Positions 46,042 through 57,029 of a DNA stretch of 64,000 nucleotides are shown here, in pieces. A program made the translations under genes and the position numbers. Source of the stretch: Muribaculaceae bacterium (GTDB lineage: Bacteria; Bacteroidota; Bacteroidia; Bacteroidales; Muribaculaceae); assembly GCA_017399915.1 (NCBI GenBank), contig JAFQAS010000050.1, positions 1 to 64,000 on the forward strand, in the 5' to 3' direction. The notes beneath the pieces were generated by a model. The model did no database searches and was not told the origin of the DNA. It worked only from the letters and a program-made list of their open reading frames with translations. How positions within the stretch are numbered: the stretch's first letter is position 1; every line of letters begins with the position of its first letter.

Positions 46042-48366
46042 ATGGAGAAAAAACAATCAACAAATAATGATATGATTGATGTGGGACAAATTGTCGCCAC
46101 TTTGCGTAGAAATTGGTGGATGTTTCTACTTTCGTTGATTTTATGCCTATCGTTGGCGGTAGTTTTCCTTTATGCAAAGCACTCGGTGTATAGTATTCAT
46201 GCCAAGGTGCTTGTCGCTTATGATGAGGGTGCGGGTTCAATGGGCTCTTCGCTTATGCAAAGTTTGTCGCTCGGAGGCGTTGGCGGAAGCAATATTGAAG
46301 ATGAAGTGCTTGTGATGGGTGCTCATTCAATCCGTGTTCAAGCGATAAAAGAATTGGGCTTGAACCGCTCATATTATTCTCCTGAAAATGAGTTGAAGAA
46401 AAAATATTACTATAATAATTCACCAATAGTAATTTCTGCACCTGAGGAGTTGTTTGATACATTGTCAACAAGCCTAAAGTTTAAAATTGAAGCAAATGCC
46501 GATTTAAGCCGTGTTTTAGTAAAGGTTACAAAGGGTAGATTTAAAACCGTGACAGAGGTGACCGGTGATAAATTGCCTATGGTAGTGAAAACACCTTATG
46601 GCTTGTATTCAATAAATAAAACAAAATTCTACCAACCAGGCAAGCCTATTACAGTTGTAGCTTTGGTTTCGGGGAATTCATTAAGCGCAGAGAGTCTTGC
46701 TCAAGATTTGAGCGTTCAAAAATCAGAGAAGAAAGCTAATGGCATTTCATTGTATTATGAAGATATAAATATTCAACGAGGTAAAGACCTATTGAATAAG
46801 ATGATTGAATTGTATAACCGTCGAGGTCAAAAAGAAAAAGATGAAATGGCGGTAAATACAGGTAAATTCATCGAGGAACGATTAGATACATTATATATAT
46901 CATTAGCAAAATCGGAAAAGGATATTGAACGTTATAAAGAGGATAAAAAAATTGTTGATGTTGGTGCCGAAGCCGAATATTTGATGCAAAAGAAAGGTAC
47001 GGTTGAAAATGCCTTGCTCGCTGCTGAAACATCATATGAGGTGCTCAAAATGGCCGACGATTTCTTTAATGACTCTACAAATAATTATTCAATGATGCCA
47101 TTCACCCCCGATATACCCGGAGTTGATGGCGCAATCGCATCTTACAACTCTTTGATTAGTAAAAAAATAGAGTTGGAAGAAAATGCTTATGGCGACAACT
47201 CAATGTTGGTGACTTTGAAGAACCAAATCGATGCTACTCGCAAGAATATCAAAAAATCAATCACACGAGCTGTTAATAATGCATCGGTTAAGCTCGAAGA
47301 ACTTCGCGCCAAAGAAACAGAATCAAACGATAAGTTAAGCGAAATTCCCGCTCAAGAAAGAGAATTCCTTGAATTAAAACGCGACCAATCAATCAAGAAT
47401 CAATTATATAGTTTCTTGTTGCAAAAGAAAGAGGAAAACCAATTAGTTCTTGCCGCTACCACTCCTAAAGGAAAAATCGTTGACGAAGCATTCGCTTTCA
47501 ATGAACCTATTGCTCCCAATAAAATGATGGTAGTGATGTTGGCATTCTTCTTCGGAATTTTGATGCCGGCAATGTGGCTATATGTAAGAAGCTTGATGAG
47601 TAATAAGTTTGCATCAATAGAGGAACTAAGTCGTTTGACATCATTGCCTGTAATAGGTGAGATTTGTCACTCTCGTCGAGCAAAGGACAATCCTATCGTA
47701 GTGAGTGAGAAGTCAACTCGTCCTATCGCTGAATTGTTCCGTCTGTTGCGTAGTAACTTGCAATTTATGTTCCCTGTGAAAAACTCGGATTGTGGACAAG
47801 TTGCGATGGTGACATCAAGTTGCAGTGGTGAAGGTAAAACATTTGTGTCAATGAACGTTGCCGAGTCATTAGCCTTGATGAATAAAAAAGTGGTATTGGT
47901 GGGATTGGATATCCGCCTGCCAATGTTGGCTCAAAATCTTAAATTGCCTTCTTCTCCGGGTGTAACAAATTACTTGTCGGGCGCGGTTGATAATATTGAA
48001 GATTTGGTTAATCGTCATGCTAATTGCGATATCATAGTAGCCGGACCGGTACCACCAAACCCATCGGAATTGTTGTTGAATAGCCGATTAGATCAATTGA
48101 TAAATGAGTTGAAGGCGCGATATGATTATGTAATTATCGACTCTGCTCCGATAGGCCTTGTGTCAGACTCGTTCTCGTTGACAAAATATAGCGATGTTGC
48201 ACTCTATGTGTCGCGAGCCAAGTACACTAAGAAAAGCTTCATAAAATACCTCAACTCAGTGGTTGAACGTGGCCAACTCAAGAATGTAGCCGTTGTAATA
48301 AACGACACAAATCCCAAATTGTCACATGGCTACGGCTATGGTTATGGGTCAAAAAAAGATGATTAA
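46042..48366 (+). CDS. Wzc-like chain-length regulator and tyrosine kinase
   Basis: 774 residues. Wzz-type domain with two membrane helices (about 28-50 and 500-520) and a long coiled coil (280-470). The cytoplasmic BY-kinase has Walker A SSCSGEGKTF (about 590), Walker A' VVLVGLDIRLP (about 617) and YVIIDSAPIG (about 696). The C-terminus GYGYGYGSKKDD is a short tyrosine cluster for autophosphorylation. It controls length and export with the Wza-like protein. Confidence 0.93.
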   Translation: MEKKQSTNNDMIDVGQIVATLRRNWWMFLLSLILCLSLAVVFLYAKHSVYSIHAKVLVAYDEGAGSMGSSLMQSLSLGGVGGSNIEDEVLVMGAHSIRVQAIKELGLNRSYYSPENELKKKYYYNNSPIVISAPEELFDTLSTSLKFKIEANADLSRVLVKVTKGRFKTVTEVTGDKLPMVVKTPYGLYSINKTKFYQPGKPITVVALVSGNSLSAESLAQDLSVQKSEKKANGISLYYEDINIQRGKDLLNKMIELYNRRGQKEKDEMAVNTGKFIEERLDTLYISLAKSEKDIERYKEDKKIVDVGAEAEYLMQKKGTVENALLAAETSYEVLKMADDFFNDSTNNYSMMPFTPDIPGVDGAIASYNSLISKKIELEENAYGDNSMLVTLKNQIDATRKNIKKSITRAVNNASVKLEELRAKETESNDKLSEIPAQEREFLELKRDQSIKNQLYSFLLQKKEENQLVLAATTPKGKIVDEAFAFNEPIAPNKMMVVMLAFFFGILMPAMWLYVRSLMSNKFASIEELSRLTSLPVIGEICHSRRAKDNPIVVSEKSTRPIAELFRLLRSNLQFMFPVKNSDCGQVAMVTSSCSGEGKTFVSMNVAESLALMNKKVVLVGLDIRLPMLAQNLKLPSSPGVTNYLSGAVDNIEDLVNRHANCDIIVAGPVPPNPSELLLNSRLDQLINELKARYDYVIIDSAPIGLVSDSFSLTKYSDVALYVSRAKYTKKSFIKYLNSVVERGQLKNVAVVINDTNPKLSHGYGYGYGSKKDD

Positions 48367-48414
48367 TAAATAACGAAACATAACATAGGGATAGTTACAT
48401 TAGTAGCTGTCTCT

Positions 48415-49746
48415 ATGTCGCTTTTAAAACAAATGCTATTAAGTAAATCAAAAATAGTGATGAATATAGTGCTCGCACTCTTTTGGGTGTGGTGCACTTT
48501 TGGTTTTATTAGCGAAGAGATTGCTCCTTTCTTGTTAAGCATTGAATCACCATTATTCTTTTTGTTTGATGTGGTGATGCTATTTCTTGGTTTTTGGGTG
48601 CTTAAAGATAAATGGGACAAGATTTTTGTTATTTCATTCCTCGTATTGGGATATGGTATAACGTGTATTTATAATGGATATGGAGCCGGCTTCTATGCAA
48701 ATGGATTGCGTGAGTTTGTATACTTGATATCATTATTGCCAATATTGCGCTATCTTTATGAAAGCGAGATAGAGGAGGAATTTGTCAAGAGGTTTGACCG
48801 TACATTGTTTATTTTCTTGATTGTACAAGCATTGTGTATCACTTTCCAGTTTGTGAAGTATGGCGCAAACGACCATGGTGGAGGATCGATGGGTAATGGG
48901 TTCTCGGGCATTGTGTCAATACTTATTTATCTCGTGTCGTTTTATTTGCTAAAGAAACGAATGGATCCTGAACGATATGTGGGTTCTTTGATTGAGAATA
49001 AATGGCTTGTGATATTGTTATATCCCACCTTCTTGAATGAAACTAAAATCAGTTTTATATTTTTTATCCTCTATTTTATATTGCTAATGCCTATCGACCG
49101 ACGCATGTTTGTGCGATTAATGGTGTCGTCACCTATCGTAATAGCTATTGTGATAATATTATTTAATGTATACACATCGGCAACCGGGAATAAAGACGAT
49201 GTGATGTCGGTAGATTATTATATGAATGAATATCTCTTTGCAGGAGATGATAATGATATCGTCGATTGGATGGAGTATCTATATGACCATGGTGAGGATT
49301 TGGCGATTGATGGCTCGAACGACTTGCCTCGTTTTACCAAGATTGCGCTTATTCCGGAGTTGAATGCCGAATATCCGGGTCATGCTATTACCGGTTATGG
49401 CATTGGTCAATTTAAAGGAGGAACGATGATTGCTCGATCGGAATTTTATATGGACAACGAATGGTTGTTGAGAGGTTCCGTTCCATATAGCTATCAGATG
49501 TATATTCAGATAGGATTGTTTGCATTAATGTTCTTCACTTGGATGTGGTTTAGATTATGTAGTTTGAGAATAAAAGAAAAGAAGATCGAATTAGGGATAA
49601 TTGCCTTTGTTGTAATTCAAGTGCTTATTATATTATTCTATAATGATATGTTGGCATATTGCTTCCCTTCATTGGTCTTTTTCTATATATTTACGCAAGC
49701 ATTGCGATGGAATTCAGAAGAAAATAAAATGATTGAAACAACATAA
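48415..49746 (+). CDS. Wzy-like polysaccharide polymerase
   Basis: 443 residues with about ten hydrophobic helices and a large loop near 260-350 (DYYMNEYLFAGDDNDIVDWMEYLYDHGED). Sequence is not diagnostic, but topology, size and place in the operon fit the O-antigen/capsule polymerase. It would join repeat units at the periplasmic side. Confidence 0.75.
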   Translation: MSLLKQMLLSKSKIVMNIVLALFWVWCTFGFISEEIAPFLLSIESPLFFLFDVVMLFLGFWVLKDKWDKIFVISFLVLGYGITCIYNGYGAGFYANGLREFVYLISLLPILRYLYESEIEEEFVKRFDRTLFIFLIVQALCITFQFVKYGANDHGGGSMGNGFSGIVSILIYLVSFYLLKKRMDPERYVGSLIENKWLVILLYPTFLNETKISFIFFILYFILLMPIDRRMFVRLMVSSPIVIAIVIILFNVYTSATGNKDDVMSVDYYMNEYLFAGDDNDIVDWMEYLYDHGEDLAIDGSNDLPRFTKIALIPELNAEYPGHAITGYGIGQFKGGTMIARSEFYMDNEWLLRGSVPYSYQMYIQIGLFALMFFTWMWFRLCSLRIKEKKIELGIIAFVVIQVLIILFYNDMLAYCFPSLVFFYIFTQALRWNSEENKMIETT

Positions 49747-49751
49747 TAATT

Positions 49752-50729
49752 ATGCGCAAGATATTAGTAACCGGAGGAGCCGGATTTATTGGTTCAAATT
49801 TATGTGAATACCTTTTGGCAAAAGGTGATTATGTGGTGTGTCTTGATAATTTTGCAACAGGACATATCGAAAATTTGTTGCCACTTATCGAGCAATATCC
49901 CGATACATTTAAATTAATCGTAGGAGATATTCGCAACCTCGACGATTGTCGCAAGGCTGTTGACGGTATGGAATATGTGCTTCACGAAGCGGCATTAGGT
50001 TCTGTGCCTCGTTCGGTTAAGGATCCTATCACATCAAATGATGTGAATGTGGGCGGATTTTTGAATATGCTTGTCGCATCGCGCGATGCCGGTGTGAAAC
50101 GATTTGTATTCGCTGCAAGTTCGTCAACATATGGCGATAGTGAGTCATTGCCAAAGGTGGAAGACGTTATCGGACGTCCGCTTTCGCCCTATGCAATCAC
50201 TAAATATGTCAACGAGCTATATGCCGATGTGTTTGCCCGCACTTATGGCCTTGAATTCATAGGCTTGCGCTATTTCAATGTATTTGGACGCCGTCAAGAT
50301 CCCAATGGTGCTTATGCCGCGGTAATTCCTTTGTTTGTAAAGAAATTTATGGCTCACGAAGCTCCAAACATCAATGGAGATGGTGAGTATAGCCGTGACT
50401 TCACTTATATCGATAATGTGATACAAATGAATGATCTCGCTCTTCAAGCCGAAGCAGGCAGCGATGCTGTAAACCAAATCTATAACACGGCTTATGGAGA
50501 GCGCACAACATTGAATCAATTAGTAGAATATTTAAAAGAATACTTGTCGCAATACGATGCCGAAATTGCTAACGTTATACCTACTCATGGGCCTAATCGA
50601 GTGGGAGATATCCCTCATTCACTTGCGTGTGTGGATAAGGCAAAACGTTTATTGGGCTACGATCCTAAATTCAGCATGAAACAAGGATTGAAAGAAGCGT
50701 GTGGCTGGTATTGGAATAACCTTAAATAA
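49752..50729 (+). CDS. UDP-GlcNAc 4-epimerase-like NAD-dependent epimerase (WbpP type)
   Basis: 325 residues. Short-chain dehydrogenase fold: TGGAGFIGSNL for NAD, catalytic Ser-Ser-Thr in FAASSSTYGDS, YAITKYVNE (Tyr-X3-Lys), RYFNVFGRRQDP and GEYSRDFTYIDNV. The sequence resembles WbpP/TviC, which interconvert UDP-GlcNAc and UDP-GalNAc (or the uronic forms). With the next gene it predicts supply of UDP-GalNAcA. Confidence 0.88.
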   Translation: MRKILVTGGAGFIGSNLCEYLLAKGDYVVCLDNFATGHIENLLPLIEQYPDTFKLIVGDIRNLDDCRKAVDGMEYVLHEAALGSVPRSVKDPITSNDVNVGGFLNMLVASRDAGVKRFVFAASSSTYGDSESLPKVEDVIGRPLSPYAITKYVNELYADVFARTYGLEFIGLRYFNVFGRRQDPNGAYAAVIPLFVKKFMAHEAPNINGDGEYSRDFTYIDNVIQMNDLALQAEAGSDAVNQIYNTAYGERTTLNQLVEYLKEYLSQYDAEIANVIPTHGPNRVGDIPHSLACVDKAKRLLGYDPKFSMKQGLKEACGWYWNNLK

Positions 50730-50738
50730 AAGATAGTT

Positions 50739-52007
50739 ATGAATAAAGAAATTAAGATTGCGGTAATAGGTCTTGGATATGTGGGATTGCCATTGGCTCG
50801 CCTATTCTCTACGAAATATACTACAGTGGGCTTTGATATGAATAAAGCTCGTGTTGATGCATTGATGCAAGGTCATGATGCGACACTTGAAGTGGCCGAT
50901 GATTTGTTGCAAAGTGCAATAGCCAACGGATTTAAATGTACTGCCGATGTGGAAGAAATTCGCGACTGCAATTTCTATGTGGTGGCAGTGCCTACTCCTG
51001 TCGACCGTGACAATAATCCCGATTTGACTCCTCTTTATGGAGCAAGTGAAACTGTGGGTAAGGTTATCGCTAAAGATGATATCGTGGTTTATGAATCAAC
51101 TGTATATCCCGGAGTGACTGAAGATGAATGTATCCCTGTGGTGGAACGTGTGTCGGGGTTGAAATATAATGTGGATTTCTATGCCGGTTATTCTCCCGAA
51201 CGCATTAACCCGGGTGATAAGCTACACACCGTAGAAAAAATTAAAAAGGTGACATCGGGCTCAACTCCCGAAATTGGAAAGATTGTCGATGAGGTGTATT
51301 CATCGGTAATCACTGCCGGCACACATCTTGCCCCTACAATCAAAGTGGCTGAGGCCGCTAAAGTTATCGAAAATTCACAACGTGATATAAATATAGCCTT
51401 TGTAAACGAATTGGCGAAAATTTTCAATCTAATGGGTATTGATACACAAGCTGTGCTTGAAGCAGCCGGAACAAAATGGAATTTCTTGCCTTTCCGTCCC
51501 GGATTGGTTGGCGGTCACTGTATCGGTGTCGACCCATATTATTTGGCTATGTGTGCTCAACGTTATGGATATAATCCCGAAATTATCCTTGCCGGACGTC
51601 GCATGAATGACAGCATGGGAGAATATGTGGCTTCGCAAGTGGTGAAGTTGATGATTAAGAAGGGTGTCCAAGTTAATGGCAGTCGTATAGCGTTGTTGGG
51701 CTTCACTTTCAAAGAAAATTGCCCCGATGTGCGTAATACTAAGGTGGTAGATATCTACAATGCTCTAAAAGAGTACAATATTGATATAATGGTCTATGAC
51801 CCATGGGCAAATGCCGCTGTCGCTCAACGCGAATATGGCGTGGAAATTCACAATGAATTGCCTGCCGGCGAAAAATACGACGCAGCTATCGTGGCAGTAG
51901 CACATAATGAGTTCAAGTCGCTCGATGTAAAATCGTTATTGACTGAGAATAGCGTTGTTTACGATGTGAAGTGGATGCTCGATGGCAATGCCGATGGTAA
52001 ATTATAA
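50739..52007 (+). CDS. UDP-N-acetylhexosamine 6-dehydrogenase (WbpO/TviB type)
   Basis: 422 residues. N-terminal NAD domain ([18 protein letters not shown]), EDDLL-like middle, and the catalytic Cys in [28 protein letters not shown] and [15 protein letters not shown] are typical. This is the UDP-GalNAc/GlcNAc dehydrogenase group. It makes the uronic acid UDP-sugar used by the capsule glycosyltransferases downstream. Confidence 0.9.
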   Translation: MNKEIKIAVIGLGYVGLPLARLFSTKYTTVGFDMNKARVDALMQGHDATLEVADDLLQSAIANGFKCTADVEEIRDCNFYVVAVPTPVDRDNNPDLTPLYGASETVGKVIAKDDIVVYESTVYPGVTEDECIPVVERVSGLKYNVDFYAGYSPERINPGDKLHTVEKIKKVTSGSTPEIGKIVDEVYSSVITAGTHLAPTIKVAEAAKVIENSQRDINIAFVNELAKIFNLMGIDTQAVLEAAGTKWNFLPFRPGLVGGHCIGVDPYYLAMCAQRYGYNPEIILAGRRMNDSMGEYVASQVVKLMIKKGVQVNGSRIALLGFTFKENCPDVRNTKVVDIYNALKEYNIDIMVYDPWANAAVAQREYGVEIHNELPAGEKYDAAIVAVAHNEFKSLDVKSLLTENSVVYDVKWMLDGNADGKL

Positions 52008-52022
52008 TTGAAAGAAATAGAA

Positions 52023-53480
52023 ATGTCGCAAGAGGATATAAAGCAAAAGGCCGTCAAAGGTATATTCTGGAGTTTTTGTGAGCGCTTTGGCTCATTATTG
52101 ATTCTCTTTACAGCCAATATAGTATTGGCGCGAATACTCACACCCGATGATTTTGGTCTTGTGGGTATTTTGATGGCGTTTGTGATGATTTCTCAAATGT
52201 TGATTGACGGAGGTCTTGGAAATGCTTTAATTCAGCGACAAAAAATTACTACTGTTGATTGCTCTACCGTCTTTTACACTAATTTGGCAGTAGCGGTGGT
52301 GTGTTATGCCGCATTATATTTTGGGGCTGATGCGATAGCTTCATTCTATAATGAGCCGATGTTGGCTCAACTAATAAAAGTGCTTGGCGCAGTTGTGGTA
52401 ATTGATGCTTTTGGTGCGGTGCAGAATAATCTCTTGATGAAAGAGGTTGATTTCAAGAAAATCACCATCGTAAAAGTGGGAGCCGCTTTGTTGTCATCGG
52501 TAATCGCTATTGTTGCGGCTGTTTATGGAATGGGAGTATGGAGCTTGGTAGTGCAATATGTGGTAAATAGTGTGGTTAAAAGCGCGCTTTTGTGGATCTT
52601 GTCGTCGTGGCGACCCATTCTCACTTTTAGCAAAACATCGTTTAACACGTTGTTTCGCTATGGCTCAAAATTATTACTTGCCAATTTGCTAAGCGAGGCA
52701 TATCGCAATTTGTTAGTATTGATATTTGGTAAATACTTTTCAAAAGCCGAAGTTGGGTATTATTCGCAAGCAAAACATTTGCAAGATGTGCCTGTGACAT
52801 CAATAATGACGATAGTAAATCAAGTGACATTTCCAATATTCTCAAAGCTACAAGATGATAAAGAACAGCTAAAACGTGGGTTGAGTCGAAGTGTGAAAAT
52901 TTTGACTTTTTTGAACTTCCCATTGATGATGTGTCTTGTGATTATGGCAGAGCCAATCTTTAGATTGCTTTTTGGAGAACAATGGATACCATCGGTGCCT
53001 TATTTTCAATGGTTGTGTGGAGGTTTTGGTTTTCTATTGGTAATTCATAATACCAATATAAATGCCATTAAGGCTGTTGGTAAAAGTGGTATAGTATTAT
53101 ATCTCGAAATAATAAAGAAAGTTCTTGGATTAGGATTAATCATGGCCTTCATATATATGGGGTATGGGGCTATTAGTATAATGTGGGCATTGGCAATAAA
53201 CTCAGTTATAGAATTCTTCTTAAACGGATATTTTACAGGGAAATATACCGGGTATGGAATATTTAGCCAGTTGCGTGATATGTTGCCCAATTTGATTGTG
53301 ACAGCGATTGCTTCGGCAGCGGCATATTCGCTCACATTCGTTGATATGCATTACTTGGTATTGCTTGTGGCTCAAGCAATATGTTTCATTGGGGTGTATT
53401 TGGTTGTTATGAAAGTTGCCAAAGTCGAAATTTTTGAGTATCTTGCAGTCGAATTAAAATCAAGACTCAAGAAAAAATGA
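52023..53480 (+). CDS. Wzx-like lipopolysaccharide/capsule flippase
   Basis: 485 residues from ATG 52023 (MSQEDIKQKA); an in-frame TTG at 52008 is possible. About 12-14 membrane helices; the opening KAVKGIFWSFCERFGSLLI and the stretch ILARILTPDDFGLVGILMAF are typical of the MOP-type flippases of the Wzx/RfbX group. It moves lipid-linked repeat units across the inner membrane. The last codon overlaps the next start by four bases. Confidence 0.9.
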   Translation: MSQEDIKQKAVKGIFWSFCERFGSLLILFTANIVLARILTPDDFGLVGILMAFVMISQMLIDGGLGNALIQRQKITTVDCSTVFYTNLAVAVVCYAALYFGADAIASFYNEPMLAQLIKVLGAVVVIDAFGAVQNNLLMKEVDFKKITIVKVGAALLSSVIAIVAAVYGMGVWSLVVQYVVNSVVKSALLWILSSWRPILTFSKTSFNTLFRYGSKLLLANLLSEAYRNLLVLIFGKYFSKAEVGYYSQAKHLQDVPVTSIMTIVNQVTFPIFSKLQDDKEQLKRGLSRSVKILTFLNFPLMMCLVIMAEPIFRLLFGEQWIPSVPYFQWLCGGFGFLLVIHNTNINAIKAVGKSGIVLYLEIIKKVLGLGLIMAFIYMGYGAISIMWALAINSVIEFFLNGYFTGKYTGYGIFSQLRDMLPNLIVTAIASAAAYSLTFVDMHYLVLLVAQAICFIGVYLVVMKVAKVEIFEYLAVELKSRLKKK

Positions 53481-54694
53481 AAAAAATAGCAAAAGCGATT
53501 TTGCGCCCACCTTACGCCTATGCGCGTTATATTTATTTAAGATACATAAAACAAGGTTTTTATACTCCTACTGAGGTGGTGTCTCAAGAATTGAATTTGA
53601 ACGCTGTCTCAGATTTTCCTATGTCGTATTTTGGCTATTACAATGTATCGCCCGAAAATCATAAAGGGCAAGTGCTTTATTGTGTGCCTACGGGAAAGGA
53701 TTGCATCGCACTTTATTATCGTGACGCCAATGGTGAACATGAGATAGGGGAGACTAAAGCATATAACTTGCAACAAGGTTGTATGTCGCAATGGGGCTAC
53801 ACCAACCCTAATCGCGCATACTATAATCGATATAATCAATCTACCGATAAATATGAAGGAGTGGTTTATGATGTCGATGCTCAAAAAGAAATTGACACAT
53901 TGCCCATGCCTGTATATGCGCTCTCAAAGCAAGAAGATTTTGCGTTATCGCTCAATTTTGACCGATTGGCGGTGATGCGTCCCGATTACGGGTATTTCTG
54001 CCATAAAAATTTTGAGATGCCTATGAATGATGCCGATGGAATATGGCATGTTGATGTGGCAACAAAAGAGGTGAAATTGATTATCACTTTGCAACAATTA
54101 ATCGATCTTAAGCCAGCCGAAACTATGGAGGGAGCTCGACATAAGGTTAATCATATAGATATTTCACCCGACGGAAAACGCTTTATGTTCCTACATCGTT
54201 GGGTAGGTCCTAAGGGACGTTATATGCGTTTGATAACAGCTAATGCCGATGGCTCTGATATGTATATCCTCAATGGCGACAAAATGACTTCTCACTCATA
54301 TTGGGTTGATAATAACCGGATAGTCTCATTTTGCCACACTCCCGAAACGGGTGATGCATATGTGATGTTTGAGGATAAAACCGATAACCGCAAATTGTTG
54401 TCAAAAAAACTCCCAGTAACCGACGGTCACCCATCAACAATCAATCAAGGGGAGTGGATGGTAACTGATAGTTATCCCGGTCATGATGCGATGTCGCGAT
54501 TGTATCTTTACAATATTAAGACTGATAAACTCATTTGTCTTGGCCGTTTTTATCAACCTTTGAAATATAAAGGACCGGGACGAATTGACTTGCACCCAAA
54601 ATGGAATATGCAAGGTACTCATGTCTATTTCGAATCGGGACATGATGGCAAGCGCAGATTGTATTCAATAAATGTAGAATCATTGCTAAAATAG
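53477..54694 (+). CDS. Beta-propeller-like protein of the capsule operon
   Basis: 405 residues, no signal peptide, though the basic N-terminus (KKIAKAILRPPYAYARYIYLRY) may touch the membrane. Repeated blades end in strands such as GIWHVDVATKEVKLI, HIDISPDGKRFMFLHRW, SRLYLYNIKTDKLICLG and HVYFESGHDGKRRLYSIN, like TolB/oligogalacturonate-lyase propellers. Its position between flippase and transferases suggests a role in glycan assembly or modification, but no activity is established. Confidence 0.75.
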   Translation: MKKIAKAILRPPYAYARYIYLRYIKQGFYTPTEVVSQELNLNAVSDFPMSYFGYYNVSPENHKGQVLYCVPTGKDCIALYYRDANGEHEIGETKAYNLQQGCMSQWGYTNPNRAYYNRYNQSTDKYEGVVYDVDAQKEIDTLPMPVYALSKQEDFALSLNFDRLAVMRPDYGYFCHKNFEMPMNDADGIWHVDVATKEVKLIITLQQLIDLKPAETMEGARHKVNHIDISPDGKRFMFLHRWVGPKGRYMRLITANADGSDMYILNGDKMTSHSYWVDNNRIVSFCHTPETGDAYVMFEDKTDNRKLLSKKLPVTDGHPSTINQGEWMVTDSYPGHDAMSRLYLYNIKTDKLICLGRFYQPLKYKGPGRIDLHPKWNMQGTHVYFESGHDGKRRLYSINVESLLK

Positions 54695-54701
54695 GATAGA
54701 A

Positions 54702-55778
54702 ATGAATATATTGATGATAAATCAAGGCCAATTTGGATATAATGCAGGATATTATCATTATTGTAAGCATTTATCGGCACAAGGTCATCGTATAGTTTAT
54801 CTATGTAATGACTACCATTTGAAAAAAATGGAATTGGACTTGGTTACACCTATTTATGTAGATGAGCCAAATAGTGTGAAATGGCGATTGGAATTTTGCA
54901 AGCGCCTTGAACAGATAATGCAAGAATATTCATTTGATGTGATATTGTGTTCTTACTTCAAATGTTGCTCGATGTTGACTAAGTATTTTGGAACGACACC
55001 ATCAATTATGGATATCCGTTCGGGTGATGTGAATAAAAACGCATTAAAACGCTCATTCTTTAATTGGCTGATAAAAAAAGAGGCTAATAAGTTTAGCCGA
55101 ACAATGATTTTATCGGAGTCATTGTCGAAGAAATTGAAGTTGAAGAGTGGTAGTTTTGATATAATTCCGCTTGGAGCAGATGTGATTTGTGAAAACCAAA
55201 AAGAATATGATGATTTGCGACTTTTCTATGTTGGCACTCTTAAACAACGCGATATCGACAAAACAATTGAGGGATTAATCCTATTTAATAAAAAATATCC
55301 TGAGGTTGATTTCCATTATGATATTGTAGGCTTTGGCATGCAACATGAAGAGGATAAGATTAAATCGTTGATAAAAGAAAATCAACTTGAAGGGAAGGTG
55401 GTATTTCATGGGCGTATAAACTATGAGGATTTGAAACCATTTTTTATGCAAGCAAATCTTGGGGTTGCATATGTGCCAATGACTCCATATTACGAATGTC
55501 AACCTTCTACCAAAATCTATGAATATGTGTTGTCGGGAATGTATTGCATCGCTACCAATACATATGAAAATAGAATTTTGATTGAACCGGTGAATGGATT
55601 GATTTGTGATGATAATGCCGAATCGTTTTGTGAGGCGTTGGAGCAATATCATAAAATGGATAGAAGCGGATTCAACTCTGCCGAAATACGAAAATCAATG
55701 GAAAAATACGAGTGGTCAAATATCGTTAACAATCAGCTTTTCGCAATAATGCAAAAACTCGTGGCAGATAAATGTTGA
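54702..55778 (+). CDS. Glycosyltransferase family 4
   Basis: 358 residues. GT-B fold: RLFYVGTLKQRDIDKTIEGLILF, a middle donor part VVFHGRINYEDLKPFFMQANLGVAYVPMTPYYECQPSTKIYEY, and the final nucleotide-binding strand. No E-X7-E in the exact form. It is the first of three consecutive transferases in the capsule operon; 54 bases separate it from the next. Confidence 0.87.
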   Translation: MNILMINQGQFGYNAGYYHYCKHLSAQGHRIVYLCNDYHLKKMELDLVTPIYVDEPNSVKWRLEFCKRLEQIMQEYSFDVILCSYFKCCSMLTKYFGTTPSIMDIRSGDVNKNALKRSFFNWLIKKEANKFSRTMILSESLSKKLKLKSGSFDIIPLGADVICENQKEYDDLRLFYVGTLKQRDIDKTIEGLILFNKKYPEVDFHYDIVGFGMQHEEDKIKSLIKENQLEGKVVFHGRINYEDLKPFFMQANLGVAYVPMTPYYECQPSTKIYEYVLSGMYCIATNTYENRILIEPVNGLICDDNAESFCEALEQYHKMDRSGFNSAEIRKSMEKYEWSNIVNNQLFAIMQKLVADKC

Positions 55779-55832
55779 TTGATGTAATAAAAGGTTAATT
55801 ATATACGTTTCTTATTAAGAAACGTATTTTTT

Positions 55833-57029
55833 ATGGAAAAAAAGATATTACTTGTTAGTAAATTCTATTATACCCGAGGCGGTGCCGAGGTTGTAGCCAT
55901 TAATATGGCCAACGACCTTGAAAAGCGTGGTTATGAGATAGGTGTCTTTACGATGGACTATCCTCAAAACTTATCTCCGGCAAATTTTTACACTGCTTCG
56001 CAAGTGGATTTCTCAGGAGGCTTGGGCGGTAGAATAAAGTTTGCGATGCGAACTATGGGCTTTCAAGGAATAAAATCGTCGTTTAAAAAGGCATTACAAG
56101 AATTTAAACCCGACATTGTGCATCTTCACAATGTGCATTCATATCTCTCTCCGGCGGTTGTAAAACTCGCAAAAGAGTTTGGTTGCAAAGTCGTTTGGAC
56201 ATTACACGATTATAAATTGGCTTGCCCGGCATATAGCTGTCTCAATAGAGGCTCAATATGTGAGAAATGCTTCACTTCAAAGTTTAACGTTGTAAAAGAA
56301 CGTTGCTTCAAAGAAAGTCTGCCGGCAAGTGTTTTGGCATATTTCGAGGCAAAAAAATGGAATGTGAAGAAGCTCCAACGCTATGTCGACTACTTCGTTT
56401 GTCCAAGTGCGTTTATCAAACGACAAATGCTAAAGGCGGGATTACAAGAGGATAAATTGAAAGTGGTTTGTAACTTCGTTGACCCTATAAAGCTTGACCA
56501 ATTAAAGAGCGTGGAAATTCCTGATACTCGTGAGGATTTTTATGTGTATGTGGGACGCCTATCTGAAGAAAAAGGTGTGGCAACATTGCTCAAGGCTGCA
56601 AAAGATTTGCCATATAAACTCAAACTTGTAGGCGGTGGGCATCTGTATGACGGATTTATCGCGGAGTATGGTAAATGTGAAAATATAGAGTTCTTAGGAC
56701 ATCAACCGGCAGAGAAGGTTGCCGAAATATTATTGTCGGCTAAATGCCTTGTGTTGCCTTCGGAATGTTACGAAAATAATCCTTTGAGTGTTATCGAGGC
56801 TTTGTGTGCCGGTATTCCCATTGTGGGGGCGAATATTGGAGGTATTCCCGAATTAATAGAACCCGAATGGGGCGAAAAATTTGAGTCGGGCAATGTTGAA
56901 GATATGCAAAAGGCAATCACTCGAGTAATGCAGTCAGATAAATATAATTATAAGCAAATTGCTCAGCAATCGCAAGAACGATTCTCGTTTGACACTCATT
57001 ATAAACAATTAAAAGAATTGTATAAATGA
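55833..57029 (+). CDS. Glycosyltransferase family 4
   Basis: 398 residues. Acceptor domain FYYTRGGAEVVAINMANDL with the glycine loop, VHLHNVHSYLSP, and the donor domain FYVYVGRLSEEKGVATLLKAA, PSECYENNPLSVIEALCAG (E-X7-E). A Cys-rich segment (CPAYSCLNRGSICEKCF) near 130-150 is unusual but known in related capsule transferases. Its stop overlaps the next start. Confidence 0.9.
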   Translation: MEKKILLVSKFYYTRGGAEVVAINMANDLEKRGYEIGVFTMDYPQNLSPANFYTASQVDFSGGLGGRIKFAMRTMGFQGIKSSFKKALQEFKPDIVHLHNVHSYLSPAVVKLAKEFGCKVVWTLHDYKLACPAYSCLNRGSICEKCFTSKFNVVKERCFKESLPASVLAYFEAKKWNVKKLQRYVDYFVCPSAFIKRQMLKAGLQEDKLKVVCNFVDPIKLDQLKSVEIPDTREDFYVYVGRLSEEKGVATLLKAAKDLPYKLKLVGGGHLYDGFIAEYGKCENIEFLGHQPAEKVAEILLSAKCLVLPSECYENNPLSVIEALCAGIPIVGANIGGIPELIEPEWGEKFESGNVEDMQKAITRVMQSDKYNYKQIAQQSQERFSFDTHYKQLKELYK